From Dehalogenimonas lykanthroporepellens BL-DC-9 (GTDB taxonomy: Bacteria; Chloroflexota; Dehalococcoidia; Dehalococcoidales; Dehalococcoidaceae), in NCBI GenBank assembly GCA_000143165.1, contig CP002084.1:1488001-1552000 (forward strand): a stretch of 64,000 nucleotides of DNA. Direction: 5' to 3'. The notes under the pieces are model-generated. The model did no database searches and was not told the DNA's origin. It worked only from the letters and a program-made list of their open reading frames with translations. This document shows, one piece after another, positions 27,618 to 34,806 of this stretch. Position 1 is the stretch's first letter, and every line of letters starts with the position of its first letter. Position numbers and translations under genes: made by a program.

Positions 27618-27765
27618 ATGACCAAATTCCACACCACAGTATCCCGGAGAGACTTCATGAAAGGGCTTGGGCTTGCCGGGGCGGGTCTCGGCGCCGCGTC
27701 GGTGGCTGGCCCATCCTTTCAAGACCTGGACGCTTTCAATGCCGCCCCGGAAACGAACTACCGTG
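27618..27765 (+). pseudogene. rdhA: reductive dehalogenase rdhA stump cut by IS3 copy C
   Basis: Starts at ATG 27618 after AAGGAG and encodes a perfect Tat signal (SRRDFMKGLGLAGAGLG) and 49 native residues before IS3 copy C begins; translation would stop at TAG 27771 inside the IS. The rest of the gene is not on the far side of the IS, and the IS flanks (GTG and GGT) do not match. The remainder was therefore lost by a deletion or recombination at the IS. A short exported signal-peptide-only product could still be made. Confidence 0.88.
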
Positions 27766-27827
27766 TGAGATAGGATGGATAAAACGGACACCAAAGTCAG
27801 GTAAAATAGAGAGACGGAGGTGTCAGG

Positions 27828-28145
27828 ATGGAAAGGATTCCACACGGGAAGTATACGAGGGAGTTCAGGCTGGAAGCGGTGAAGCTGGTGACAGAGGATA
27901 AATTGTCTGTGGCGGAAGCTGCCAGGCGGCTGGCACTGCCGTCAAACACCTTGGACAACTGGCTCAGGAAACACAGAGCCGGCAAGCTTGAAGAAGTGGG
28001 CAAGTCATACCGGCCGCTGACAGAAGTAGAGATGGAGCTGGCCCGGGTAAAGAAGGAAAATGCCGAACTCAAAATGGAGCGGGAAATATTAAAAAAAGCA
28101 GCCGCGTACTTTGCCAGGGAGTCGCTGCCCGGTACGCGGCGATGA
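27828..28145 (+). CDS. IS3 OrfA, copy C
   Basis: 105 residues, same as OrfA of copy A; overlaps orfB by ATGA. Confidence 0.92.
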   Translation: MERIPHGKYTREFRLEAVKLVTEDKLSVAEAARRLALPSNTLDNWLRKHRAGKLEEVGKSYRPLTEVEMELARVKKENAELKMEREILKKAAAYFARESLPGTRR

Positions 28146-29002
28146 AAGAACTGCGGCTCAAATATCCAGTCCCTATTCTCCGGCGAATGCTTGGTGTCTC
28201 CGGTAGCGGCTTTTATGCCTGGATGGATAGGCCTTTATCGAAGCGGGGTCAGGAGGAAGCGCGGCTTGAGTTGGAGATCAAGGCAGCGGATAAGCGGACG
28301 CGCCAGACCTATGGGCCGGAGCGACTACAGCGGGATTTGGCAGCGCACGGCGTGAAGGTGGGTATTTGCCGTATCAAGCGTATCCGGAAAAAGCTGGGGA
28401 TACGTTGCAAACAGAAGAGTAAGTTCAAGGTTACCACGGATTCCAGGCACAGGTTGCCGGTAGCCGGAAACCTGTTGGCGCAGAAGTTTGTGGCCTCCAG
28501 GCCGAATGATGTATGGCTCACCGATATCACCTATATTTCCACCGATGAAGGTTGGCTGTATCTGGCAGGCCACAAGGACCTGTGGAATGGCGAAATTGTC
28601 GGATATGCCATGGGTAAGCGCTTGACCAGAAACCTGGTCAATGAGTCTTTGCTTCGGGCGGTGGCCGCTAAACATCCGGCCGAGGGGCTGTTGCACCACT
28701 CTGACCGGGGTAGCCAGTATTGCTCCCTTGAGTACCGGCGACTACTGGAACGATTTGGCTTGAGAGCTTCCATGAGCCGGAAAGGGAACTGCTACGACAA
28801 CGCACCTATGGAGAGCTTCTGGGGAACGCTAAAACAGGAACTGGTGAATCATCGGCGCTATAGAACCAGACAAGAAGCCATCCGGGAGATCACGGAGTAT
28901 ATCGAAATCTTCTACAACCGGCAACGCCGGCAAGCCAGGCTGGGATTCTTGTCGCCGGCGGCTTATGCTCAACAATTCTACGCAGGACTGGTGGCGGCAT
29001 GA
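28142..29002 (+). CDS. IS3 OrfB DDE transposase, copy C
   Basis: 286 residues, same protein as copy A (KQKSKFK variant), which suggests that A and C are the most recently related pair. DDE residues intact. Confidence 0.93.
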   Translation: MKELRLKYPVPILRRMLGVSGSGFYAWMDRPLSKRGQEEARLELEIKAADKRTRQTYGPERLQRDLAAHGVKVGICRIKRIRKKLGIRCKQKSKFKVTTDSRHRLPVAGNLLAQKFVASRPNDVWLTDITYISTDEGWLYLAGHKDLWNGEIVGYAMGKRLTRNLVNESLLRAVAAKHPAEGLLHHSDRGSQYCSLEYRRLLERFGLRASMSRKGNCYDNAPMESFWGTLKQELVNHRRYRTRQEAIREITEYIEIFYNRQRRQARLGFLSPAAYAQQFYAGLVAA

Positions 29003-29130
29003 AAGGTTTGGTGTCCGAATTTGACATCCGACCTCAGGTTACGGACGGAAGCGAGGTGTTTGAGATGAATGGATGAAGAGGGGTTCACCGGATATTCAAG
29101 AGTATTTAAATGAATGAAAGGAAAATTCAT

Positions 29131-29544
29131 ATGAAGTTCAAGAAACGGTTTCTAATGGTTTTCATGTCACTGACTCTCCTGGTGGGGATGATGGGTGGAG
29201 GTGGTGTGGCTGCGGCGGATGAATCAACTCAGCCGAGCGGTGGGGTAGCTTTTGTCGTAGTTAATGGGAATCAGATTGTGGCTAAGGAGGGAACCGTAGT
29301 CGCCACTGCAACTCCTATTCCTGGATCTAACAGTTGCAAGTTGCCAAATATCAGAGTCATTGGCGGGGGAGATGCAAACATTGCGTTTGTCTCAATTCGG
29401 CTACTTGTCACGGAAGACTACCAGGTGGTTGTCGATAAAGTGATCTTTGACACCGTTGCGCATCCTGAACCATCTCGTCCGAAAGGCGCGATTCCGCAGG
29501 ATCCTAGACTCAACTCTGCCGTGGATCTTTCGGAAATTACTTAA
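29131..29544 (+). CDS. secreted protein of unknown function (possible 5' half of a broken gene)
   Basis: 137 residues from ATG 29131 (AAAGGAAAATTC upstream; an upstream ATG at 29110 lacks a site). It has a clear Sec signal peptide (MKFKKRFLMVFMSLTLLVG, cleavage near AAADE). The rest, with VVVNGNQIVAKEGTVVATA and IAFVSIRLLVTEDYQVV, looks beta-rich; I do not recognise the family. It stops at TAA 29542-29544, but the same frame reopens seven bases later and encodes the next 129 residues. The two may have been one 269-residue exported protein before a nonsense mutation. Confidence 0.6.
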   Translation: MKFKKRFLMVFMSLTLLVGMMGGGGVAAADESTQPSGGVAFVVVNGNQIVAKEGTVVATATPIPGSNSCKLPNIRVIGGGDANIAFVSIRLLVTEDYQVVVDKVIFDTVAHPEPSRPKGAIPQDPRLNSAVDLSEIT

Positions 29545-29550
29545 GGTACG

Positions 29551-29940
29551 ATGGGAATACTTTCCACACACTTTCGCGGGTGGGCAGAACAAGACTATAA
29601 CGACGTTATTGGATGGGACCTGACCACCGTTCACACAGGTTTTGATTACTATGACAGCGGAACCTCCATGTGGGGCGTCAGTAATCCGGACTGTTGGTAT
29701 AGCTATTTATTTGATGGTTGGTATAACCTTTCAAATGCTGCATATTGGGATCCGAACAGTTCAAGCTACATATGGGTGAATGAAGAAGCATCTTTCCGTT
29801 TTTCCGGAATGCGTTGGGAGCATTGGCAAAAAATCCAATATAACGCTTGGCCTGGAGGCTGGAACTATTGGTCTGACTTTAGTGGTGCCCTGGTTCCGCT
29901 TGGATATTTGGATACAAGCGGTGGGCGGAATATAATCTGA
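29551..29940 (+). CDS. unknown aromatic-rich protein, likely 3' half of the preceding gene
   Basis: 129 residues in the same frame as the gene before it, after a single TAA. It is very rich in Trp, Tyr and Gly (STHFRGWAEQDYNDVIGWD, HTGFDYYDSG, WYSYLFDGWYN), like the extracytoplasmic beta domains of secreted proteins, yet has no signal peptide of its own. Only a weak AAGG lies before ATG 29551. It is best read as the C-terminal part of a secreted protein separated from its signal by a stop codon. A terminator follows. Confidence 0.55.
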   Translation: MGILSTHFRGWAEQDYNDVIGWDLTTVHTGFDYYDSGTSMWGVSNPDCWYSYLFDGWYNLSNAAYWDPNSSSYIWVNEEASFRFSGMRWEHWQKIQYNAWPGGWNYWSDFSGALVPLGYLDTSGGRNII

Positions 29941-29956
29941 TTAATCGTTGTATCGT

Positions 29957-29987
29957 TGAGCGGAGGGTTCTTCATTCCCTCCGCTCA
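29957..29987 (+). terminator. terminator-like hairpin
   Basis: Perfect 11-bp stem TGAGCGGAGGG/CCCTCCGCTCA, 16 bp after the stop at 29940; only a weak T content follows. Confidence 0.6.
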
Positions 29988-30015
29988 TTGAAAGAACTTG
30001 ATTACTGGGGGAACG

Positions 30016-30363
30016 ATGAGTAAACGTGCCTTTGTGATAACCAGCTTTATTCTTGGCTTAGTAGCTCTGGTTGTATTTACTGGAATCACCTTAGGCAATT
30101 GGGGCGAACTTGTTAATAGTGATGAGAACCGCAATTATCTAAGGATATTATTCAGTCTTATCGCGGTGTTTACGGTAGTTTTATTAATATTGGGGGTATT
30201 TTTTCGGGAAAAAGACCGCTGGCTATCGTTCACTTTAGCCGCCCTTTTAATCACCGGGTTTTCCATGAGCTATTTTTATAGTATCGGTCCTTTGTTGGCG
30301 CCAATAGGAATTGTACTTCTTGTAATTTCAGTTTTTAAACTTGCCCGCTATGAGGGCCGTTAA
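30016..30363 (+). CDS. small integral membrane protein, unknown
   Basis: 115 residues from ATG 30016 (GGGGGAA upstream). Four hydrophobic segments (about residues 5-25, 44-64, 73-91, 93-110), few charges, no recognisable domain. It converges with the kinase cassette on the other strand. Function not known. Confidence 0.65.
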   Translation: MSKRAFVITSFILGLVALVVFTGITLGNWGELVNSDENRNYLRILFSLIAVFTVVLLILGVFFREKDRWLSFTLAALLITGFSMSYFYSIGPLLAPIGIVLLVISVFKLARYEGR

Positions 30364-30390
30364 GCAGCATCATACCGGAGCAGGACGTCG

Positions 30391-30621
30391 CTACCCTGCA
30401 TCCCGCCCCTTCTTCCACTCGATGACCAAGACAGTTATCAACAGCACAATTCCGGTCAGCATCAACCCCAGCCCGACGGGCGGGGAACACAACACCGTTC
30501 ACCTTAAACCAAAAATAGGCCCGGAGATGAACATGTCAACGGCGGGGATGGCCAGCATAACCAGGCCGGTGATACTGAGTATCCGTGCCGGTTTGATGTG
30601 CGGTTTTGTTGGCTGATTCAT
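30391..30621 (-). pseudogene. two-helix membrane protein with in-frame stop, coupled to the kinase
   Basis: Starts at ATG 30621, sharing its A with the kinase stop (TAATG), so it is translationally coupled. The frame reads a first membrane helix (ILSITGLVMLAIPAVDMFI), hits TGA at 30499-30501, and continues in the same frame with a second helix (LGLMLTGIVLLITVLVIEW) to TAG at 30391. Without the TGA it would be a 76-residue protein. Either the gene is broken or only a 40-residue one-helix peptide is made. The second copy of the cassette (at 36966) has no such gene behind it. Confidence 0.5.
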
Positions 30622-31976
30622 TATCTTTCCTCACTTGCCAACGGCAGTCTAATGGTAAATGTTGCACCCTCGCCCGGCGCGCTTTCCACTTCCATCCGCC
30701 CCCGGTAAATCTGCGCCGTCCCCTGGACGATGGACAGCCCCAATCCGGTGCCTTCCACCCGGCGGTCAATGCGGTAGAACCTTTCCCCCAGGTGGGGCAG
30801 GTGTTCCGGACTGATGCCGATACCGGTGTCGGTAATACTGATGATGATCTCGCCGTTCCGTTTTTCCAGCGTGAGGCTGATTTTGCCGCCCGGCGGCGTA
30901 TATTTCACGGCATTGGACAGCAGGTTGTCGAAAAGATTATCGAACTGGAGGTTGTTGCCGTAAATCCATGTCTCCGCTTCGATGTATTGCGTCAACTCGA
31001 TATCTTTGTTCTTTATAGGTGTTTCCCAACGGCTGACTACTTCACGGGCAATGGTGGCGAGGTTCAGTTCCCGGCTGTCTTGCGGCACCGGCCCGGCGTC
31101 CAGCCCGGCCAGTGTCAGGAGGTCTTCCACGATGAGGCGCATCCTTCCTACCTGGCCGGAGACGACAGTCAGCGCCTGGCGGTATTCTTCAGAGTTTCGC
31201 TCCTTCATCAGCGCCAGATCAGTTTCAGCCTTGATCACCGTCAGCGGTGAAGTCAGGTCATGCGAGGCGTTGGCGGTGAAGCGGTATTGGCGGTCGATGA
31301 AACCGTGAATACGGTCGAAGAGGGCGTTGAGCGTGCCGGAAAGCCTGCCCAGTTCGTCTTCATGCTTCACCGGTATCCGGTCTTCCAGCTTTGCCGGGTC
31401 AATCTTCTCGGCGGTATCGGTAATGACCCGCACCTGTCTCAGTGAATTGTGAGCCAGGAAGAAACCGGAGATGCCGGAGACGACTAGGGCTAAGGGGATA
31501 GCGGCAAAAAGGACGTTCCGGTATTCCTCCAGCATGTTGCCGATGTAGCTGGAGTCACGGGTTACTACCAAAAACTTGCCCGGGTCCGATTCATTGTATT
31601 GTCCGATGCCCATACGCAGGTGGCCGTCAAGCCATTCTCTTAATTGAATGCTGGTACCTAAAAAGATGAAATCTGTTAGAGATGTGTGGATGTCATCGGC
31701 AACTGAAGGATTACCAAGTAACGTTTCACTTTCTGAGTCATAGATGAAAGCTGAGCCGGGAATCTGGCTCTCCAGTTCTTCGAGAATACCAACGAGGTCG
31801 TGGTCGGGGCTCAATGAGATGACAGCTTTAGCTCTGTCAAAATCTGTCCTTAATGATTCACTCAAGTTGTGGGACAGACCAGATGACAACAGAGCCACGG
31901 ATATCCAGCCTGCCGCTACCAGTGTGAGCGCCATAACGGTAGTGTAAACAAATGTCAGTTTTAGCTTAACACTCAC
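30621..31976 (-). CDS. membrane sensor histidine kinase, cassette copy 1
   Basis: 451 residues from GTG 31976, which overlaps the stop of the regulator fragment as GTGA. Layout: TM1 (about residues 9-30), extracytoplasmic sensor of about 120 residues, TM2 (about 155-177), HAMP, HisKA with the phospho-His in RFTANASHDLTSPLTVIKAE, and HATPase_c (NLLSNAVKYTPPGG, ITDTGIGISPEH, GTGLGLSIV). From HAMP on, it is nearly identical to the kinase at 36966. About 440 bp (31029-31468) match base for base as far as I can read, whereas the sensor domain is strongly diverged. Its adjacent regulator has lost the receiver domain, so it may phosphorylate the regulator of copy 2. Confidence 0.92.
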   Translation of the reverse strand: MSVKLKLTFVYTTVMALTLVAAGWISVALLSSGLSHNLSESLRTDFDRAKAVISLSPDHDLVGILEELESQIPGSAFIYDSESETLLGNPSVADDIHTSLTDFIFLGTSIQLREWLDGHLRMGIGQYNESDPGKFLVVTRDSSYIGNMLEEYRNVLFAAIPLALVVSGISGFFLAHNSLRQVRVITDTAEKIDPAKLEDRIPVKHEDELGRLSGTLNALFDRIHGFIDRQYRFTANASHDLTSPLTVIKAETDLALMKERNSEEYRQALTVVSGQVGRMRLIVEDLLTLAGLDAGPVPQDSRELNLATIAREVVSRWETPIKNKDIELTQYIEAETWIYGNNLQFDNLFDNLLSNAVKYTPPGGKISLTLEKRNGEIIISITDTGIGISPEHLPHLGERFYRIDRRVEGTGLGLSIVQGTAQIYRGRMEVESAPGEGATFTIRLPLASEER

Positions 31977-32293
31977 CGGTTTAGCCTGTAGCCGCAACCC
32001 CTGACTGTCTGAATAGGGCCGGTTTGCGGGTCCCACCCCAGTTTCTCCCGCAATCTTTTGATGACGACGTCCACCACATTGGACTTGAAATCTTTGTCGT
32101 GGGTTGTCGAAATATACTCTTCTATTCTGACGCGTTCGATTATGACATTGGGATTGTTGGCGAACAGTTCCAGAACTCTGAATTCACTGGCCGTTAACTC
32201 TACTGTTTCTCCTTTAAGGCTGACCCGGTGAGCCGTTATATCGATAGTAATTCCATCTATATCTATAATCCGCATAGTAAAAGAATGATACAT
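31973..32293 (-). pseudogene. OmpR-family response regulator, DNA-binding domain only (receiver lost)
   Basis: The last 100 residues match the C-terminal winged helix of the regulator at 38315 almost exactly (IDGITIDITAHRVSLKGE ... VRGCGYRLNR). The receiver domain is replaced by about 250 bp of unrelated sequence (32276-32535); homology to copy 2 resumes around the old start codon (near 32540). Weak ATG starts at 32293 and 32275 have no good ribosome site. If translated, it would be an unregulated DNA-binding domain able to compete for the same sites; otherwise it is a dead remnant that keeps the kinase coupled. Confidence 0.75.
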
Positions 32294-32604
32294 GCTTTAG
32301 TCGGAAGGTAATTTCTGGCGGATTAAACAGGTACGCCGGAGCCGGCGGTGACCTGAAAAGGACAGCCGGGGTTGAGTCAGGGGAAGAAGCGGACGTTCAG
32401 AAAGTATTTCATTGTGGAATTATTTCGCGGCATGCCGCGGCGGTCTGTTGGATTTGGGTTACTTAACCATCATAACCCATCGAGGTTATCATTTCAACCC
32501 TCGTCGCGGTTTTTGGCTTCATTTTGTTGGCGGCAGGTCATGACCCGGTACTAATTACCCATTACTAAATTCTTTTATACCGTTCTCTTCCAGTAGTTTA
32601 GCCA

Positions 32605-33600
32605 TTAGACAGCCTTCTTTCGGCTACTCCCGACAGCCATTACGCCCGGTTTTACTTCCGGTTTAGGCTGGAGTTTCCGCCCCGGCTTATAAGGCTTACC
32701 CGTTACTACCCGCCTTGCCCTGTGTAATTCAGCCGGGACAATATGCGGTTTTTCAACTGTGATTTTACGGCTGGGTTCATCTACCCGGATGACTTCAGTC
32801 CAGCTTTTAGCATCGTAGTCTATCCCCGCCGCTTGTGCCGGTGTAGTATTCCCCAAGCCTTCATGCGGCCTGATGAAGTTGTAGTATGCGATAAAGCCGT
32901 CAGTAAACCTTAAGGCCGTTTCAGCGTTCCGTAATGCCCGCATTACTTTGGTGCGTTCTTTTAAGGTGCTATGCCATCGTTCTATCCGGTTAGTTGAGTG
33001 TTCAGCCATTACCGGCCCGCTTCTGATATGGTCGGCTTCTTCCCCGAATACTTCCCGGCTGGCATCTATGTATGCCCGGAGTTTGTCCGTCATTATCACC
33101 TTAGGTGATTTACCCGCCCGGTTCTTGGCTAACTGGAATAGCGTTTTAGCGTCTGATGTATTCCGGGTATAGCTGAGTTTGCTGGCAAGTAAGAACCGTG
33201 TTTTATCGTCTATGATGTCCCATAGCCAAACGTCTTTACCGTCAAGACTCAGTACCGTTTCATCGGCGATCCAAGTGTCACCGACATTCGGCCTGTATTG
33301 GTCGTAATGGTCAACAGCCTTATCGGTGAACTTGTTTATCCACTTGAACACCACCGACTTAGACGGCATATAGTCTTTTTCCTGTTTGAGTTGATGGCGT
33401 ATATCGTCAATGCTCATGCCCCGGTAGTACATGGACATAGCGGAACTGACGTATTCGGCGGGTACTCGGCAGTCAAACAATGCGTCATCATCCTTGAACT
33501 TGCGGTTACAGTCCTTGCAAAAGTACATCTGAGTTCCGCTTTGGATACCGAACTTGATTACGTTTTCGGAGTCACAATGTTTACATATTAATTCACTCAT
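32605..33600 (-). CDS. IS6-like DDE transposase with N-terminal zinc ribbon
   Basis: 331 residues from ATG 33600. The N-terminus has a zinc ribbon (CKHC ... CKDCNRKF) as in IS1/IS6-like and archaeal elements. An HTH region follows (MSIDDIRHQLKQ, SVVFKWINKF), then a DDE core with Asp in WIADETVL, Asp in VIMTDKLRAY and Glu in NRIERWHSTLKERTK, ending YNFIRPHEGLGNTTPAQAAG. A basic proline-rich tail of about 70 residues (KPYKPGRKLQPKPE) is longer than usual. The start lies one base after the stop of the upstream gene, so the two are coupled. Exact family assignment (IS6 versus a related group) is uncertain. Confidence 0.88.
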   Translation of the reverse strand: MSELICKHCDSENVIKFGIQSGTQMYFCKDCNRKFKDDDALFDCRVPAEYVSSAMSMYYRGMSIDDIRHQLKQEKDYMPSKSVVFKWINKFTDKAVDHYDQYRPNVGDTWIADETVLSLDGKDVWLWDIIDDKTRFLLASKLSYTRNTSDAKTLFQLAKNRAGKSPKVIMTDKLRAYIDASREVFGEEADHIRSGPVMAEHSTNRIERWHSTLKERTKVMRALRNAETALRFTDGFIAYYNFIRPHEGLGNTTPAQAAGIDYDAKSWTEVIRVDEPSRKITVEKPHIVPAELHRARRVVTGKPYKPGRKLQPKPEVKPGVMAVGSSRKKAV

Positions 33601-33601
33601 T

Positions 33602-34282
33602 TTATACGGCCTCATTCAGTTTATTTGCTAATATCACAATAGTATTGCCAACGCCTTGCGGTTGCATACTCTCTAATTGGCGGACTTTAGTACTCACGTA
33701 TAATCCACCTCGTTTTTTTATTTTGGTAAAGAACAAGATACAATTATAAACATCATGCCAGTAATTCAAATGACGATGAACCGCATTTCTAAATGGGACA
33801 CTCTTTAGCCTCATTTTACTTTCTAAGTCAGCACGTAAAGCCAAGTACTGTTTATCGTTAACTATTTCCTTAACACCCATGCCGTTTTCATCCATTAGGG
33901 TAGAAATATAATCTATCGCTTTATAACCGAAAAACATACCACTAAAGAGTATTAGTAGCATATTGCCTAACCCAAACGCTTTATTTTCTTGCTCAATAGG
34001 AATGGATTTACCTTTTACTACTGGCAATAACTCATACAATCGGTTATCCATTTTCTCTATAATTACAAGTATTTCATCAATGCTTTTATTCTTTCGGCGG
34101 GTTGTTTGTGCTTTCTCAATTTTTCCTTTTGGGATAGTATTAAGCGATGATGACAATGGTTTAAATGGGTTAGAGACAAACAACACCAAACCCGCCAATA
34201 CTAAACACCAAATAACAAGCGTTTGGGCGGCATCTGGTGTTATCCACCCGGTTTCGGGCAACACAAAGGCGGTTACCCACAT
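33602..34282 (-). CDS. membrane protein passenger of the insertion sequence, unknown function
   Basis: 226 residues. Two hydrophobic segments near the N-terminus (about residues 1-40), a basic linker (KGKIEKAQTTRRKNKS), a coiled-coil-like part, another segment around residue 100 (NMLLILFSGMFFGYKAIDYI), and a soluble C-terminal part. I recognise no family. It lies wholly between the inverted repeats and ends one base before the transposase start, so it moves with the element and is probably co-translated. Passenger genes encoding membrane proteins are unusual in simple IS elements. Confidence 0.7.
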   Translation of the reverse strand: MWVTAFVLPETGWITPDAAQTLVIWCLVLAGLVLFVSNPFKPLSSSLNTIPKGKIEKAQTTRRKNKSIDEILVIIEKMDNRLYELLPVVKGKSIPIEQENKAFGLGNMLLILFSGMFFGYKAIDYISTLMDENGMGVKEIVNDKQYLALRADLESKMRLKSVPFRNAVHRHLNYWHDVYNCILFFTKIKKRGGLYVSTKVRQLESMQPQGVGNTIVILANKLNEAV

Positions 34283-34395
34283 AAGCCCACCGAGTATCTT
34301 TTTAGCCGTAATATCCCCCTAGTCTTACTAGGGAAGATTATACTTCTGCTACTGAAGGGTAAACAACTTTTAGAGAACGGTATGAATTCTTTTGA

Positions 34396-34451
34396 TTGTC
34401 ATCGAATTGTCATCCAAAATTCATCTCCTGTTCATCTTCGGGTGGTATTCT
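34396..34451 (+). promoter_or_regulatory. OmpR/PhoB-type direct repeats and -10 box, cassette copy 1
   Basis: Four 11-bp repeats: TTGTCATCGAA, TTGTCATCCAA, AATTCATCTCC, TGTTCATCTTC (34396-34439). Six bases (GGGTGG) follow, then TATTCT (34446-34451). This is the geometry of PhoB-class activated promoters, which replace the -35 box. The sequence parallels 39025-39080. The gene it served is now only a fragment. Confidence 0.7.
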
Positions 34452-34499
34452 TTAATTATAAAAGAGTTTCTGGCATCAGGAAATTATGACAAGACCATC

Positions 34500-34655
34500 A
34501 CATCTGCAAAACACTGTGATCAAGCCGGTGTTTACATCTACGAATATGCTGATTTCGGGGGTTCCTATTTCTATATGCCGCCGGGCTCTACCTGGAGCAT
34601 GCTCACCTTCCAGGGTTGGAATGACCGAATTTCTTCGATCTGGGCGTTGGGATAA
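34500..34655 (+). pseudogene. C-terminal fragment of a beta/gamma-crystallin-like secreted protein
   Basis: The last 50 residues (GVYIYEYADFGGSYFYMPPG, then STWSMLTFQGWNDRISSIWALG) match the end of the protein encoded at 39106 nearly residue for residue, and the promoter upstream matches too. The signal peptide and N-terminal two thirds are missing: the homology jumps from the promoter to the C-terminal domain. This is the deleted paralogue in cassette copy 1. Confidence 0.85.
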
Positions 34656-34806
34656 ACATAGGCCGCTTTGGATGTCAGTCGCGGACGGAAATGAGGTGTT
34701 TGATGAATGGATGAAGAGGGGAGCTTCGCCCCAAAAGAATCTCAAGGTTCAACGAAGAGGTCTTAGCTACCGGTATTAATAAAAAGATAACGAGAGGAAT
34801 AGTCAA

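Larger units (their letters stand above)
27766..29036 (+). mobile_element. IS3-family insertion sequence, copy C (no target duplication)
   Basis: 1271 bp, ends identical to copy A. No matching 3-bp flanks, in contrast to copies A, B and D. The right flank is unrelated to rdhA. Confidence 0.92.
32577..34384 (-). mobile_element. two-gene IS6-like insertion sequence with a membrane-protein passenger
   Basis: 1808 bp with 12-bp terminal inverted repeats ATACCGTTCTCT (32577-32588) and AGAGAACGGTAT (34372-34383). It is flanked by the 9-bp direct repeat AATTCTTTT (32568-32576 and 34385-34393). The boundaries are confirmed by the uninterrupted paralogous region at 39000-39030, where the flanks are contiguous. 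It contains the transposase and a second gene upstream of it on the same strand. It inserted into the promoter region of cassette copy 1. Confidence 0.88.

Noticed and set aside
30499-30501. In-frame TGA as selenocysteine
   Set aside because: The residue lies between two membrane helices, not in a redox motif; no SECIS-like hairpin or selenium genes were seen.
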